Source of the DNA: Methyloversatilis sp. XJ19-49
GTDB taxonomy: Bacteria > Pseudomonadota > Gammaproteobacteria > Burkholderiales > Rhodocyclaceae
Length of the DNA: 64,000 nt
Reading direction: 5' to 3'
NCBI RefSeq assembly: GCF_024580145.1
Contig: NZ_JANINI010000009.1
Coordinates: 119,852 to 183,851 of the forward strand
Shown here: piece after piece, positions 1 to 12,140 of the stretch
Layout of the letters: each line of letters starts with the position of its first letter
Position numbering within the stretch: position 1 is the first letter of the stretch
Program-made: the position numbers and the translations under genes
Notes under the pieces: model-generated
Told to the model about the DNA's origin: nothing
The model's input: the letters and a program-made list of their open reading frames with translations, nothing else
Database searches by the model: none

Positions 1-54
1 TGCGAAGCCCGGTGCGCCAACGATGACGTCCCAGTCGTCTTCCGCCGTGCTCAT
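1..54 (-). CDS. N-terminal fragment of a possible dinucleotide-binding oxidoreductase (cut by the window edge)
   Basis: Reading leftward from an ATG at 54, only 18 codons lie inside the window (starting MSTAEDDWDVIVGAPGFA). The DVIVGA stretch resembles the first beta strand and glycine loop of an FAD/NAD(P)-binding Rossmann fold, but the glycine spacing cannot be judged from so little sequence. The start codon overlaps the stop of the upstream chalcone-isomerase-like gene (ATGA), so the two are probably translationally coupled. Confidence 0.35.
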   Translation of the reverse strand, partial: MSTAEDDWDVIVGAPGFA

Positions 55-632
55 TGCGCGGTATGGCCCGCCAGCAGCTGTACCTTCAGATCGTCCTGCG
101 TGGGCACCGGGCCGATCCATACCGCGAGCAGGCCGCGATAGAAATCTTCGCCCTTGATCAGCGTGGTCGACGGCTGACCATCGACCACGATGCGCGTACC
201 GCGGCCGGGGATCCAGTCCAGCGCCAGCCGGCTGCCAGATTTCACGGATCCGATGGCCAGCACCTGTTCCGAAAAAGCCCTGATGCGCGGCTGCATCGCT
301 TCGTACTCTTCTCGCGGAAGATTTTTCCTGATGCCGCGGATCAACGGCTTGTTGAAGTGCTCGGCCGGTACATCGACCATCGACACGATTTCGATCCGCT
401 TGGCGCCCGGCACTGCCATGGCGCTGTCGAGGCTGTCGGCGGGTGCGCCCAGATAGAGCCCGATGGCGTACGCCTTGAGCGAATAAAGGCTGCGAATGCC
501 TTCGCCATTGAGCTTCAGTGGCGCATCGGCGACGCGGGTAACCGGCTCGAAACGCTGTGCCGCAGGCTCTGCTGCGTACAGCGGAGCGGACAAGAAGACA
601 GTGATGAACAACGCGAGGGCGCGTGACGGCAT
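51..632 (-). CDS. Chalcone isomerase-like family protein, exported
   Basis: A 193-residue protein with a clear signal peptide (hydrophobic core LALFITVFLSAPLYA, cleavage after AYAA-type residues). The body matches the bacterial chalcone-isomerase-like fold: a KLNGEGIRSLYSLKAYAIGL segment near residues 40-60 and a C-terminal GEDFYRGLLAVWIG segment. Bacterial members are periplasmic and generally lack the flavonoid chemistry of the plant enzymes, so no reaction is assigned. The downstream gene overlaps by ATGA. It is divergent from the TPR/barrel gene at 831, with about 200 bp of AT-richer DNA between them that presumably holds both promoters. Confidence 0.75.
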   Translation of the reverse strand: MPSRALALFITVFLSAPLYAAEPAAQRFEPVTRVADAPLKLNGEGIRSLYSLKAYAIGLYLGAPADSLDSAMAVPGAKRIEIVSMVDVPAEHFNKPLIRGIRKNLPREEYEAMQPRIRAFSEQVLAIGSVKSGSRLALDWIPGRGTRIVVDGQPSTTLIKGEDFYRGLLAVWIGPVPTQDDLKVQLLAGHTAQ

Positions 633-830
633 GCCGGACTCCGTGCGGGGCGAGCGTCGGATTATCCCGCGTCGTCATGCGATGGCAACGCTGAAGCGGC
701 AAAGATGACAGATTTGTTTAGGAAGTAGCCTTAAAAAACGGTTGCAACCTATTGTTTTTCATGTCTTGAGGTGCAAAGATTGAGGGCCTGAATATTCAGT
801 TGCCGCATGTTTCCGCGGCAGGGAGAACAC

Positions 831-2204
831 ATGAAAACAACGAAAAGGTCAGCGTGGCGTGCCCATCGGGCGTCCGCTTCTGGTTTGCGACGATGGCTCT
901 ACCTTCCGGCTGTCGTGCTGTGGCTGGGTAGCCAGGCGCATGCGCAGTCGGTGACCGAACAGGCCGCGGCACACATTGAAGCGGGACGTCATGCAGCGGC
1001 CTACGCCTTGCTGGCGCCGCAGGAAAGCGAACGTGCCGGCGACCCGCAATTCGATCTGCTGCTCGGCATCGCTGCGGTCGAAACCGGTCGTCATACGCTG
1101 GCGGTGTTCGCACTCGAACGGGTGCTGGCGTTGCAGCCGGATAACGCGCGTGCCCGCGCCGAAATCGGTCGCGCCTATCTCGCGCTTGGCGAATCGGCGA
1201 GCGCAAAACGCGAGTTGCAGGCGGTGCGCGGACAGAATGTGCCGCCGGAGGTCGCGCGCTCGCTCGACCGTCTGCTGTCGGCGATCGACCGCGCTCCGAC
1301 AGAACCCAAGCCGTCATTCGCGGGTTTCATCGAGGCGGCGGTCGGGCGCGATACCAATGTGAACAGCGCCACGTCGGCTGGCTCGGTCGCGATTCCGGGG
1401 CTGATCGGCGACTTCACGCTGACCGGCGACAGCCGCAGTCGAGACGCCTGGTTCTCGTCACTCGCCGGCGGCATCAATGCCCGAATTCCGCTCAGTCGAG
1501 AGTGGGCGGTGGTGGGTGGCGTGTCCGGGGCCGGTCGCTTCAACGGCGGTGAATCGCGCTTCGACACGACCGCGGTCGACGGCAATGCAGGCGTCGCCTG
1601 GACACGTGGCGCGAACCGCGTCACCGCCGCGTTGCAGGGCGGCATCTTCGAGGTGGACAACGACAAGCTGCGCGACTACACCGGCCTGAGCCTGCAATGG
1701 CAGCACACGCACGACGCGCGCAACCAGACGACCGCCTTCATGCAGCACGTGCGCCTGCGCTACGACGGCAGCAACGACGTACGCGACGTCAACCGGAACA
1801 TCTACGGCGTCGGTCACGCCCACGTGCTGCAGGGTGGCAAGACGATGATGTTCGGCAGTTTCTATCTGGGCAGCGAAACCGGTCGCAACGATCTGCCTTC
1901 CGGCGTCAATATCGCCGGCAACGATGTCATCGGCTTCCGTGTCGGCGCCCAGCACACGCTCGACCCGCGCTGGCTGCTGTTCGGCGCGCTCGCTCATGAA
2001 GCACGTGATTACGAGAATCCCGACCCCTTGTTCCTGCGCGTGCGCGACGATACCTTGACCACGCTGTCGCTCGGTGCAACCTACGCGCTGACCGAACGCT
2101 GGTTGTTGACGCCGTCGGTCACGCTGATGCGCAACGATTCCAGTTTCAGCATCAATGATTATCGCCGCGGCGTTGCGCAGTTCGCCGTGCGCCGTACGTT
2201 CTAG
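831..2204 (+). CDS. TPR plus outer-membrane beta-barrel protein, surface lipoprotein assembly modifier (Slam)-like
   Basis: The start is set at 831, behind AGGGAGA; an ATG at 807 lacks a ribosome site. The 457-residue product has a signal sequence, TPR-like helices around residues 45-150 (for example GRHTLAVFALERVLALQPDN), then a long region of alternating beta-strand character. That region begins with GRDTNVNSATSAG and ends in a terminal phenylalanine, as outer-membrane barrels do. An N-terminal TPR plus a C-terminal barrel of this size is the layout of Slam/DUF560 proteins, which move substrate proteins to the cell surface. The stop codon overlaps the ribosome site of the FecR-domain gene downstream, so they form an operon and the neighbour is the likely partner. 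Assignment to Slam rather than another TPR-barrel family is inference. Confidence 0.6.
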   Translation: MKTTKRSAWRAHRASASGLRRWLYLPAVVLWLGSQAHAQSVTEQAAAHIEAGRHAAAYALLAPQESERAGDPQFDLLLGIAAVETGRHTLAVFALERVLALQPDNARARAEIGRAYLALGESASAKRELQAVRGQNVPPEVARSLDRLLSAIDRAPTEPKPSFAGFIEAAVGRDTNVNSATSAGSVAIPGLIGDFTLTGDSRSRDAWFSSLAGGINARIPLSREWAVVGGVSGAGRFNGGESRFDTTAVDGNAGVAWTRGANRVTAALQGGIFEVDNDKLRDYTGLSLQWQHTHDARNQTTAFMQHVRLRYDGSNDVRDVNRNIYGVGHAHVLQGGKTMMFGSFYLGSETGRNDLPSGVNIAGNDVIGFRVGAQHTLDPRWLLFGALAHEARDYENPDPLFLRVRDDTLTTLSLGATYALTERWLLTPSVTLMRNDSSFSINDYRRGVAQFAVRRTF

Positions 2205-2213
2205 GAGACCGCC

Positions 2214-3614
2214 ATGATCCGGATTTTCAGGCCAGTTCCGCTGGCGCTCGCCATGGCTGCCGCGTTTCCGCTCGCCGTGAATGCCGACAGTGCGGCACGC
2301 GTCGAATTCACCGCCGGCGAAGTCCGCGCGGTCGCGGCGGACGGACGCAGCCGCCCGCTGACGCGCGGCGCCCAGGTGGGCAGTGGCGACACCATCGACA
2401 CCGGCAGCGGGCGTGCCCAGATGCGCTTCACAGACGGTGCGCTGGTATCACTGCAACCGCAGACACAGTTCCGCATCGACCAGTACGCATTCGCCGGCAA
2501 ACCGGACGAGGACCGCGGCTTCTTCAATCTGCTCAAGGGCGGTCTGCGCACCATCACCGGGCTGGTCGGCAAGGCGAATCGCAGCAACTACAAGCTCACC
2601 ACCTCGGTCGCCACCATCGGCATCCGCGGCACCGAGTTCTCCGTGGCCTACGGCAATAGTGTGAATGTCACGACCGGCGATGGCGCCGTCGATGTGTGCA
2701 ACGGTGCCGGATGCCTGACGGTCGAGGATGGCCAGAGCGCCTACGTTGCAGACCAGAACACGATACCCGTCATCATTGAGGTCAAGACAGACCTGCCGCC
2801 GCCGCCGCCATCGAATGCGTCGGGCGGCGTCGAGCCAGCGGTGAGCAATGAAGTGTTTCTCGTTGGCGAGGAACGCGACGACGACGGCGATCTGGTCACG
2901 CTTGACGGGCTGGACCCGCAGGGTGACCTGCAGTCGGGCGACGGCTATTACGTGTATGGGCAATACACCGAACAGTACGGCGGCTATGGCGGCCTGGTCA
3001 CGCTCACCGGTGTCACCACGGTCATCGAGGGCAGCGCACTCAAGTCAGCCGACAACGGCGACAGCGGCGTGCTGACTTCAGGCACCGTCGTGCAGTCGGC
3101 ACAGGACGGCATCATCGGCTGGGGCCGCTGGGCCAGCGCGTCATGCTCCGGCTTTTCGTGCGATGGCGACGTCATCGCCGACCTGCATTACGTCACCGGC
3201 CGTGCCACGCCGGATCTGGCGGCGCTCGGCGGCATCAGCGCGACCTACAGCCTCAGTGGCGCAACGACGCCGACCACCTCGGGAGGCGCGCCGGGTGGCG
3301 CGGTCAGCGGTACGCTGCTCGCCGATTTCAGCAGCTACACGGCTGATCTGGATCTCGGCGTCACCGTCAGCGCGGTCACGTTCAACGTCTCCGGTTCGGG
3401 ATCGATCAATTCGGGTACGGCCGCCTTTGCCGGCTCCTTCGACAGCTGCAGCGGATGCGGCAGCACACCGAACGGCAGCTTCCATGGTTTCTTCGCCGGG
3501 CCTGCAGCGGAGCGGGCCGGGGTGGTGTACTCCTTCGACAGCGCCATCGGCGGCATCGACAAGGTGACGGGCGCGGCGGTGTTCGCCAAGGGCGGTTCGA
3601 ACATGGGCAACTGA
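2214..3614 (+). CDS. FecR-domain exported protein with C-terminal TbpB-like barrel features
   Basis: A 466-residue product with a signal peptide (no lipobox cysteine) behind the ribosome site AGGAGA. Residues about 25-170 form a FecR domain: VEFTAGEVRAV, DTIDTGSGRAQMRF, and TSVATIGIRGTEFSV are its typical blocks. The C-terminal third is glycine- and serine-rich with phenylalanines. Its segment GSFHGFFAGPAAERAGVVYSF-like spacing (near residues 420-445) recalls the last strands of transferrin-binding-protein-like barrels found in Slam substrates. With the TPR/barrel gene directly upstream this suggests an exporter-cargo pair. The FecR domain here is not linked to a sigma factor or TonB receptor, so iron signalling is not indicated. 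Confidence 0.6.
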   Translation: MIRIFRPVPLALAMAAAFPLAVNADSAARVEFTAGEVRAVAADGRSRPLTRGAQVGSGDTIDTGSGRAQMRFTDGALVSLQPQTQFRIDQYAFAGKPDEDRGFFNLLKGGLRTITGLVGKANRSNYKLTTSVATIGIRGTEFSVAYGNSVNVTTGDGAVDVCNGAGCLTVEDGQSAYVADQNTIPVIIEVKTDLPPPPPSNASGGVEPAVSNEVFLVGEERDDDGDLVTLDGLDPQGDLQSGDGYYVYGQYTEQYGGYGGLVTLTGVTTVIEGSALKSADNGDSGVLTSGTVVQSAQDGIIGWGRWASASCSGFSCDGDVIADLHYVTGRATPDLAALGGISATYSLSGATTPTTSGGAPGGAVSGTLLADFSSYTADLDLGVTVSAVTFNVSGSGSINSGTAAFAGSFDSCSGCGSTPNGSFHGFFAGPAAERAGVVYSFDSAIGGIDKVTGAAVFAKGGSNMGN

Positions 3615-3777
3615 CGGCGCGCGCCGCGGCCGCGCGCGGCAGTCGTCTTTTCGGCGGCCCGGCACTCCTGGGTCGCCGACCCCTGGCTTTTCGCGTCCTG
3701 TTCCGACGCTGCGCGAACGATCCCCGCGCAGCGCGGTCTTGCTCCGTCGGCAGAAAAAAAAACGGACTCCACGCAAC

Positions 3778-5436
3778 ATGCCCCATCACACCCCGCTGAT
3801 CACGACCATCGTCGGCGGTCTCGTGCTCGCGTTCATCTTCGGTTCACTGGCGCATCGGCTGCGCATGCCGCCGCTGGTTGGCTACCTCGTCGCCGGCATC
3901 GCGGTCGGTCCGTTCACGCCCGGCTTTGTCGCCGACGTCGCGCTGGCGCAGGAACTGGCGGAAATCGGCGTGATCCTGCTGATGTTCGGAGTCGGGCTGC
4001 ATTTCTCGCTCAAGGACCTGATGTCGGTGAAGGGCATCGCCATCCCGGGGGCGATCGTGCAGATCGGCATCGCCACGCTGCTCGGCATGGCACTGGCCTG
4101 GGCGATGGACTGGACCGTCGGGGCCGGCATCGTGTTCGGGCTGGCGCTGTCGGTCGCCAGCACGGTTGTGCTGCTGACGGCGCTGCAGGAACGGCGGCTC
4201 GAAACCACCCGACGAGGGCGCATCGCCATCGGCTGGCTCATCGTCGAAGACATCGCCATGGTGCTGGCGCTGGTGCTGATCCCCGCCTTCAGTGGTCTGC
4301 TCGGCGGCCAGGGTGATGCGCTGAGCGGCGATGCGCTGCTGAAGACGCTTGCCATCACGCTGGGCAAGGTGGCCGCTTTCGTCGTCGTCATGCTGGTGGT
4401 CGGACGCCGGGTGATCCCCTGGACGCTGGAACGCATTGCCGATACCGGCTCGCGCGAGCTGTTCAGGCTCGGCGTGCTGGCCATCGCACTCGGTTTCGCA
4501 CTCGGCTCGGCCTATGTGTTCGGCGTGTCGTTCGCGCTCGGCGCCTTCTTTGCCGGCATGATCCTGAGCGAATCCGAACTGTCGCACCGTGCAGCCGAAG
4601 AGTCGCTGCCGCTGCGCGACGCGTTTGCGGTGCTGTTCTTCGTGTCGGTCGGCATGCTGTTCGATCCGTCCATCGTCGTGCGGGAACCGCTGCTGGTGCT
4701 CGCCACCGTGTTCATCATCGTCATCGGCAAGTCGATCGCCGCGGCGGCCATCGTGCGCGCCTTCGGCCATCCGCTGAGCACAGCGCTGACGGTGTCGGCC
4801 AGCCTGGCCCAGATCGGCGAGTTCTCCTTCATTCTTGCCACGCTGGGTCTGTCACTCGGGCTGCTGCCGGAAACCGGGCGCGACCTGATACTGGGTGGCG
4901 CCATCATTTCCATCCTTCTCAATCCGTTGCTGTTCGTTGCACTGGACCGGCTCAAGCCCTGGCTGGAAGCACGCGAAGGCGGTGCGAGCGCAGTCGCACC
5001 GGATACCTCCGCCGCAACCGGAATCGAAGGTCATGTAGTGCTGGTCGGCTTCGGCAAGGTCGGCCACCGCATCGTGATGGCGCTGCTGGAAAGCGGGCAC
5101 CAGGTGGTCGTCATCGAAGACCACGCGGAAGTGGTCGAGGCGTTGAACGGTGACGGCATCCCGGCGCTGTACGGTAACGGTGCGGCGCCCGGCATGATGG
5201 AGGCGGCGCGCATCGAAAGTGCGCGCTTCCTGCTGGTGGCCATTCCGGATGCGCTGGAAGCGGGCCAGATCATCGAGCATGCGCGGCGCATCAACCCGGA
5301 CATCGAAGTGATCGCGCGTGCCTACACCGACGCCGAACTGGCGCACCTGGAAAAGCACGGCGCGACCCACACCGTCATCGGTGAAACGGAGATCGCGCGC
5401 GGCATGGCGCAGCGGGTCATCGACGCAATGGTCTGA
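3778..5436 (+). CDS. ybaL: YbaL/KefB-type monovalent cation:proton antiporter (CPA2)
   Basis: The start is placed at 3778, giving the family N-terminus PHHTPLITTIVGGLVLAF; codons further upstream do not fit. The 552-residue protein has about 12 membrane segments of the Na+/H+ exchanger fold over residues 1-390, including VGYLVAGIAVGPFTPG. A C-terminal Rossmann TrkA-N/RCK domain runs from about residue 420 (VVLVGFGKVGHRIVMALLESG) and ends in RMAQRVIDAM-type sequence. The role is predicted K+/H+ exchange at the inner membrane, gated by nucleotide binding to the RCK domain. It stands alone, convergent with marC. A second, distinct Kef-type gene lies at 22767. Confidence 0.85.
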   Translation: MPHHTPLITTIVGGLVLAFIFGSLAHRLRMPPLVGYLVAGIAVGPFTPGFVADVALAQELAEIGVILLMFGVGLHFSLKDLMSVKGIAIPGAIVQIGIATLLGMALAWAMDWTVGAGIVFGLALSVASTVVLLTALQERRLETTRRGRIAIGWLIVEDIAMVLALVLIPAFSGLLGGQGDALSGDALLKTLAITLGKVAAFVVVMLVVGRRVIPWTLERIADTGSRELFRLGVLAIALGFALGSAYVFGVSFALGAFFAGMILSESELSHRAAEESLPLRDAFAVLFFVSVGMLFDPSIVVREPLLVLATVFIIVIGKSIAAAAIVRAFGHPLSTALTVSASLAQIGEFSFILATLGLSLGLLPETGRDLILGGAIISILLNPLLFVALDRLKPWLEAREGGASAVAPDTSAATGIEGHVVLVGFGKVGHRIVMALLESGHQVVVIEDHAEVVEALNGDGIPALYGNGAAPGMMEAARIESARFLLVAIPDALEAGQIIEHARRINPDIEVIARAYTDAELAHLEKHGATHTVIGETEIARGMAQRVIDAMV

Positions 5437-5449
5437 GTCAAAGGGCGTC

Positions 5450-6046
5450 TCAAAGGGTGTCGATGAAGTTGCGGATGCCGGCCAGCAGCATTTCGATCGA
5501 AACCGCACACAGCAGCAGTCCCATCAGACGCTCCAGCGCAGCCGTGCCGCGTTCGCCGAGCCGGCGGATCAGCGGTCCGGCTGCCAGCAGAACGAGCGTG
5601 GTGACGGCCATGGCGGCGCTCATCGCGCCCAGCCAGGTGTAGAAGCGCTCGGGCTCGCGCGATACCAGCAGCATCACCATGGCCATCGCCGACGGGCCGG
5701 CGATCAGCGGAATCGCCAGCGGCACGATGAATGGCTCGCCACCCGACCACTCGCCGAACACGCCGTCCGGCTGATGGAAGATCATGCGCAACGCGATCAG
5801 GAACAGCAGCACGCCGCCGGCGATGCCGAGCGATGTTTCCGAAAGCTGCAGCACGCGCATGACCGATTCGCCGGCATACATGAACAGCACGAGCGCCAGC
5901 CAGGCAGCGAAGCATTCGCGCAGGATGACGAGCCGGCGCCGCTCCCGCGGCACGTCCTTCATCAGCACCGTCATCACCGGCGCATTGCCGAACGGGTCGA
6001 ACAGCAGCAGGAGCAGGATGCTGGCGGAGAGGAAGCTATCGGACAT
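5450..6046 (-). CDS. MarC/YchE family (UPF0056) inner-membrane protein
   Basis: A 198-residue protein with six predicted membrane helices, the normal size for the family. The family blocks DPFGNAPV near residue 16 and PLAIPLIAGPSAMAMVMLL around residues 105-125 are present. MarC proteins were once linked to multiple antibiotic resistance, but the transport substrate is unsettled. The gene is convergent with the antiporter, with 13 bp between the stop codons. Upstream lies a REP-containing gap and then proA. Confidence 0.85.
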   Translation of the reverse strand: MSDSFLSASILLLLLFDPFGNAPVMTVLMKDVPRERRRLVILRECFAAWLALVLFMYAGESVMRVLQLSETSLGIAGGVLLFLIALRMIFHQPDGVFGEWSGGEPFIVPLAIPLIAGPSAMAMVMLLVSREPERFYTWLGAMSAAMAVTTLVLLAAGPLIRRLGERGTAALERLMGLLLCAVSIEMLLAGIRNFIDTL

Positions 6047-6079
6047 GTTCTTGAATCAGGTGGCGCGCGTGAGGGAGAC

Positions 6080-6207
6080 GTTGGGCATCGCTGCGCTCAC
6101 CCCAACCTACGGAGTGCGGCACGCAGGTACGGTTAGCGCAGCAATGCCGAACATGACGGTGCCACCCGGCAGATCGGTAGGTTGGGGTGAGCGCAGCGAT
6201 GCCCAAC
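6080..6207. repeat. Cluster of three REP-type palindromic repeats
   Basis: Copies lie at 6080-6110 (forward), about 6121-6150 (degenerate, opposite orientation) and 6178-6207 (opposite orientation). The core is TTGGGCATCGCTGCGCTCA followed by CCCCAACCTAC. They fill the gap between marC and proA. The same repeat recurs near 7.65 kb and at 63.8 kb. Confidence 0.85.
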
Positions 6208-6273
6208 ATGACTCCCCGAAAGACTCGCTCCTCGCCGAAGCACCGATAAGCGCCCCGGTTACGGTACGGACTC

Positions 6274-7530
6274 TCAGGACCGCACCTGGCCGTCTCCCAG
6301 CACCACCCATTTCTGGCTGGTCAGACCGTCCAGGCCGACCGGGCCGCGGGCGTGGATCTTGTCGGTCGAAATGCCGATCTCCGCACCCAGTCCGTACTCG
6401 AAGCCGTCGGCGAAGCGGGTCGATGCGTTGATCATGACCGATGCCGAATCGACCTCGCGAATGAAGCGCATCGCCCGCGTGTGATTCTCGGTGACGATGG
6501 CGTCGGTGTGCTGCGAGCCCCAGCGGTTGATGTGGTCGATCGCGTCATCGAGCGAATCGACGATGCGCACCGCGAGGATGGGCGCCAGATACTCGGTCGC
6601 CCAGTCGTCGTCGGTGGCAGTCGTCATCGCCGGCACCAGCGCCCGCGCGCGCTCGCAACCGCGCAGTTCCACGCCCTTGCCGAGGTAGATGTCGGCCAGC
6701 CGGCCGAGCACGCGCGGCGCGGCGGCGACGTGCACCAGCAGCGTTTCCATCGTATTGCAGGTGCCGTAGCGGTGGGTCTTCGCGTTGTCCGCGATGCGTA
6801 CCGCCTTGTCGTCATCCGCCTGCTCGTCGATGTAGACATGGCAATTGCCGTCAAGATGCTTGATCACCGGTACCTTTGCATCGCGCGAAATGCGTTCGAT
6901 GAGCCCCTTGCCGCCGCGCGGCACGATCACATCGACGAACTGCGGCATCGTGATCAGCTCACCCACCGCCGCGCGGTCGGTGGTGGCGACCACCTGCACT
7001 GCGGTTTCCGGCAGACCGGCAGCGACCAGACCGTCGCGCACGCAGGCTCCGACTGCCTGATTGCAGCGCGCCGCTTCCGAGCCGCCGCGCAGGATGGCCG
7101 CGTTGCCGCTCTTCAGGCACAGCGCTGCTGCGTCGGCCGTCACGTTCGGCCGCGCTTCGTAGATGATGCCGATCACTCCCAGCGGTACGCGCATCCGACC
7201 CACCGTGATGCCGCTCGGACGACGCTTGAAATCGGTCATTTCGCCGACCGGATCGGGTAGTGCGGCCACCTGTTCCAGACCAGTGGCCATGGCTTCGACG
7301 CCCTTTGCAGTCAGCGTCAGACGGTCGATCATCGCTGCGTCCAGGCCGTTTTCACGCGCAGCGGCCACATCTGCGACATTCGCCGCCAGCAACTGCGGTG
7401 CGCGGTCGCGCAGCAGCGCTGCGATGCGCATCAGCGCATCGTTCTTCACCGCCGTCGACGCCTGCGCCACGACGCGCGACGCGGCCCGGGCCTGACGGCC
7501 CAGCGTGTTCATGTAGTCCTTGATGTCCAT
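6274..7530 (-). CDS. proA: Glutamate-5-semialdehyde dehydrogenase (gamma-glutamyl phosphate reductase)
   Basis: This cytoplasmic enzyme performs the second step of proline synthesis: NADPH-dependent reduction of gamma-glutamyl phosphate to glutamate semialdehyde. The 418-residue product begins [18 protein letters not shown]; upstream in-frame sequence is REP-repeat DNA and is not part of the gene. Conserved blocks include [35 protein letters not shown] and the catalytic-cysteine block [16 protein letters not shown]. It is the last gene of the leftward leuS-lptE-holA-proA group, although a REP-filled gap of about 290 bp separates it from holA, so it may have its own promoter. Confidence 0.95.
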   Translation of the reverse strand: MDIKDYMNTLGRQARAASRVVAQASTAVKNDALMRIAALLRDRAPQLLAANVADVAAARENGLDAAMIDRLTLTAKGVEAMATGLEQVAALPDPVGEMTDFKRRPSGITVGRMRVPLGVIGIIYEARPNVTADAAALCLKSGNAAILRGGSEAARCNQAVGACVRDGLVAAGLPETAVQVVATTDRAAVGELITMPQFVDVIVPRGGKGLIERISRDAKVPVIKHLDGNCHVYIDEQADDDKAVRIADNAKTHRYGTCNTMETLLVHVAAAPRVLGRLADIYLGKGVELRGCERARALVPAMTTATDDDWATEYLAPILAVRIVDSLDDAIDHINRWGSQHTDAIVTENHTRAMRFIREVDSASVMINASTRFADGFEYGLGAEIGISTDKIHARGPVGLDGLTSQKWVVLGDGQVRS

Positions 7531-7640
7531 CTTGTGTCCTGGAGTGCTCGGTCGCGGTGACTGCGGGTAAAGGCGGATGAAAGCAGAAAGCGCGGCGGCG
7601 TGCCACCGGTTTCTGGCAAGCGAGGGGCCGGGGTGTGGTT

Positions 7641-7774
7641 GTTGGGCATCGCTGCGCTCACCCCAACCTACGGGTTGGGCGCGGGCGGTGATGCTGCGCA
7701 CGGTTCGGCGATGCGATGCCGTGTCGCGGGTCGGGCTTCTCCTTGTAGGTTGGGGTGAGCGCAGCGATGCCCAA
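7641..7774. repeat. Pair of inverted REP repeats between proA and holA
   Basis: Facing copies of the TTGGGCATCGCTGCGCTCA repeat lie at 7641-7671 (forward) and 7745-7774 (reverse complement), separated by about 70 bp. Each copy can fold into a hairpin. Otherwise I see nothing coding in 7531-7820. Confidence 0.85.
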
Positions 7775-7820
7775 CAGCAATCCGTTACTCACGAACGAAC
7801 ACCGGCCCCCGAGGCAACGC

Positions 7821-8825
7821 TCAGCGTGCGCAGACCCTGAGCGCGATCTGCAGGAACTCGTCCCACACATCGCCGCGCGCAACCCCCTTGATCATGCGGT
7901 CGAGCCGGGCCGCCTGCATCAGTGCCGTGCGCGTGGCCCCGGATGACAGCCGCGCCAGCGCACGCCGGTACGGCGACTGCCGGGCGCCGAAGATGCGGGC
8001 GGTGGCCAGCGCTTCGTCGGTACTGCGGCCGGCATCCATTTCAGCTCGCGCAGTGGCCAGCGTGCGCAGTTCGGCCACGATGATCCACAGCACCAGTGGT
8101 GCCGCCACGCCTTCGGCGCGCAGGCCGTCGAGCAGCCGGCTGGCGCGCGCTGCATCGCCAGCCAGCAGCGCCTGACGCAGGTCTTCCACGTCGTAGCGCG
8201 CGACGTCCATCACCGCGTTACGTACCTGTTCCAGCGTCAGCTCGCCCGGCGGATGCAGCAGTCCGAGTTTCATCACTTCCTGATTGGCGGCCAGAAGATT
8301 GCCTTCGACATGGGTCGCCATGAACTCGAGCGCCTCTCGATCCGCGCTCTGCTGCTGGCGTGCCAGCCGCGCGGCCAGCCAGTCCGGCAGGCGATCGAGC
8401 GGCGGTGCGTTCAGCTCCATCACCACGCCGGTCGCCGACAGCGCGCCAAACCAGGCGCTCTTCTGTGCTTTCCAGTCCATCTGCGGCAGCGTGATCAGCG
8501 TGACGGTGCCGGCGGGCGGACTGGCGGCGAAGCGCGTCAGTACGTCACCACCGTCGCGTCCCGGCTTGCCGGTCGGAATGCGCAGGTCGATCAGCTTGTC
8601 GCCACCGAACAGCGACATGTTGCCGGCCGCTTCGGCCAGCGCCGACCATTTGAAGTACTGCGTCACCACCAGCACTTCGCGCTCTGTGAAGCCGCGCGCC
8701 CGCGCCGCGGTACGGATCGAATCCGCCGCTTCGATGACCAGCAGCGGCTCATCCCCGTGGAGCAAGTAAAGTGGCGCGAGCGAGCCCTTCAGGTGGCTGT
8801 CGAGCTGTTCGGCGCGCAGCTGCAT
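7821..8825 (-). CDS. holA: DNA polymerase III subunit delta
   Basis: The clamp-loader subunit that opens the beta sliding clamp. At 334 residues it has the expected length, and it carries the family N-terminus (LKGSLAPLYLLHGDEPLLVIEAAD), a degenerate AAA-type region and the C-terminal helical domain (residues 220-330) that sits in the pentameric clamp-loader collar. It lies directly downstream of lptE (5 bp between the lptE stop and this start), the usual order in betaproteobacteria. Confidence 0.93.
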   Translation of the reverse strand: MQLRAEQLDSHLKGSLAPLYLLHGDEPLLVIEAADSIRTAARARGFTEREVLVVTQYFKWSALAEAAGNMSLFGGDKLIDLRIPTGKPGRDGGDVLTRFAASPPAGTVTLITLPQMDWKAQKSAWFGALSATGVVMELNAPPLDRLPDWLAARLARQQQSADREALEFMATHVEGNLLAANQEVMKLGLLHPPGELTLEQVRNAVMDVARYDVEDLRQALLAGDAARASRLLDGLRAEGVAAPLVLWIIVAELRTLATARAEMDAGRSTDEALATARIFGARQSPYRRALARLSSGATRTALMQAARLDRMIKGVARGDVWDEFLQIALRVCAR

Positions 8826-8830
8826 GCGCG

Positions 8831-9360
8831 TCAGGCGGGCTTCTTCTTGATCGCCTGCAGCCGGCGCAGCAGCTGCTGCACGACGTCGCCCTGCATTTCG
8901 GCGTACAGCAACTGTTCTTCCTCCTGCTTGGCCAGCACTTCGACGTCATTGGACGTCAGGTCGCGTCGGACTTCGATCGTCGACACCGGCGCGATCTCTT
9001 CTCCCTTCACCGTTCTGACCTTGAATCCGAAGCGCTGCCGCAACTGGTATTCGCGCACCCGGCCGGCGGAATTCAGACTCAGGATGACCTTCTCGACCCG
9101 GTTTTCCGTGATGTCGATGACCGCCTCGGCTTCCTTGATCTCATCCGTGACGCGGGTCGTGCTCTGGGCGTCGATGGCGCGACGGATCTGCGCCGTCATT
9201 TCGGCGTAAGGGCTGGCATTGATGAACACGGTCGCGAATGGCAGGTCTCGCACGCCGCGCAGATGGAAGCCGCAGGCGCCGAGCAGCAGCGCACTGCCGG
9301 TGGCGGCGATCAGGCTGCGGCGGGCCTTGAATTCTGGGGCTGTCACACGTTTCTCCCGCA

Positions 9361-9361
<1 letters not shown>
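8831..9361 (-). CDS. lptE: LPS-assembly lipoprotein LptE
   Basis: Outer-membrane lipoprotein that plugs LptD and helps insert lipopolysaccharide. The start at 9361 overlaps the leuS stop (ATGA); an in-frame ATG two codons upstream is less likely. The 176-residue product has a signal sequence ending in the lipobox LLGAC followed by GFHLRG, the diagnostic LptE N-terminus. The body includes VREYQLRQRFGFKV. The C-terminus ends DVVQQLLRRLQAIKKKPA. It is translationally coupled to leuS upstream and followed by holA. Confidence 0.93.
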
Positions 9362-12036
<2,675 letters not shown>

Positions 12037-12065
12037 TTATAGGCTGTGCAGGGGCAGGGTCTGCC

Positions 12066-12132
12066 GACATTGAATCGAGATTCGCGTTCCTCGGGCTTGC
12101 AGCGCGCACACCACGGACCGCGATTCAATGTC
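12066..12132. repeat. 12-bp perfect inverted repeat with 43-bp spacer
   Basis: GACATTGAATCG at 12066-12077 is repeated in inverse as CGATTCAATGTC at 12121-12132, in the gap between leuS and the MscS gene. No T-run follows, so it is not a typical intrinsic terminator. It could be an RNA hairpin or a bipartite binding site. Confidence 0.6.
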
Positions 12133-12140
12133 ATCAGAAC

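Noticed and set aside
6107..6310. Short leftward open frame downstream of proA
   Set aside because: It consists largely of REP-repeat sequence and lacks a ribosome site.
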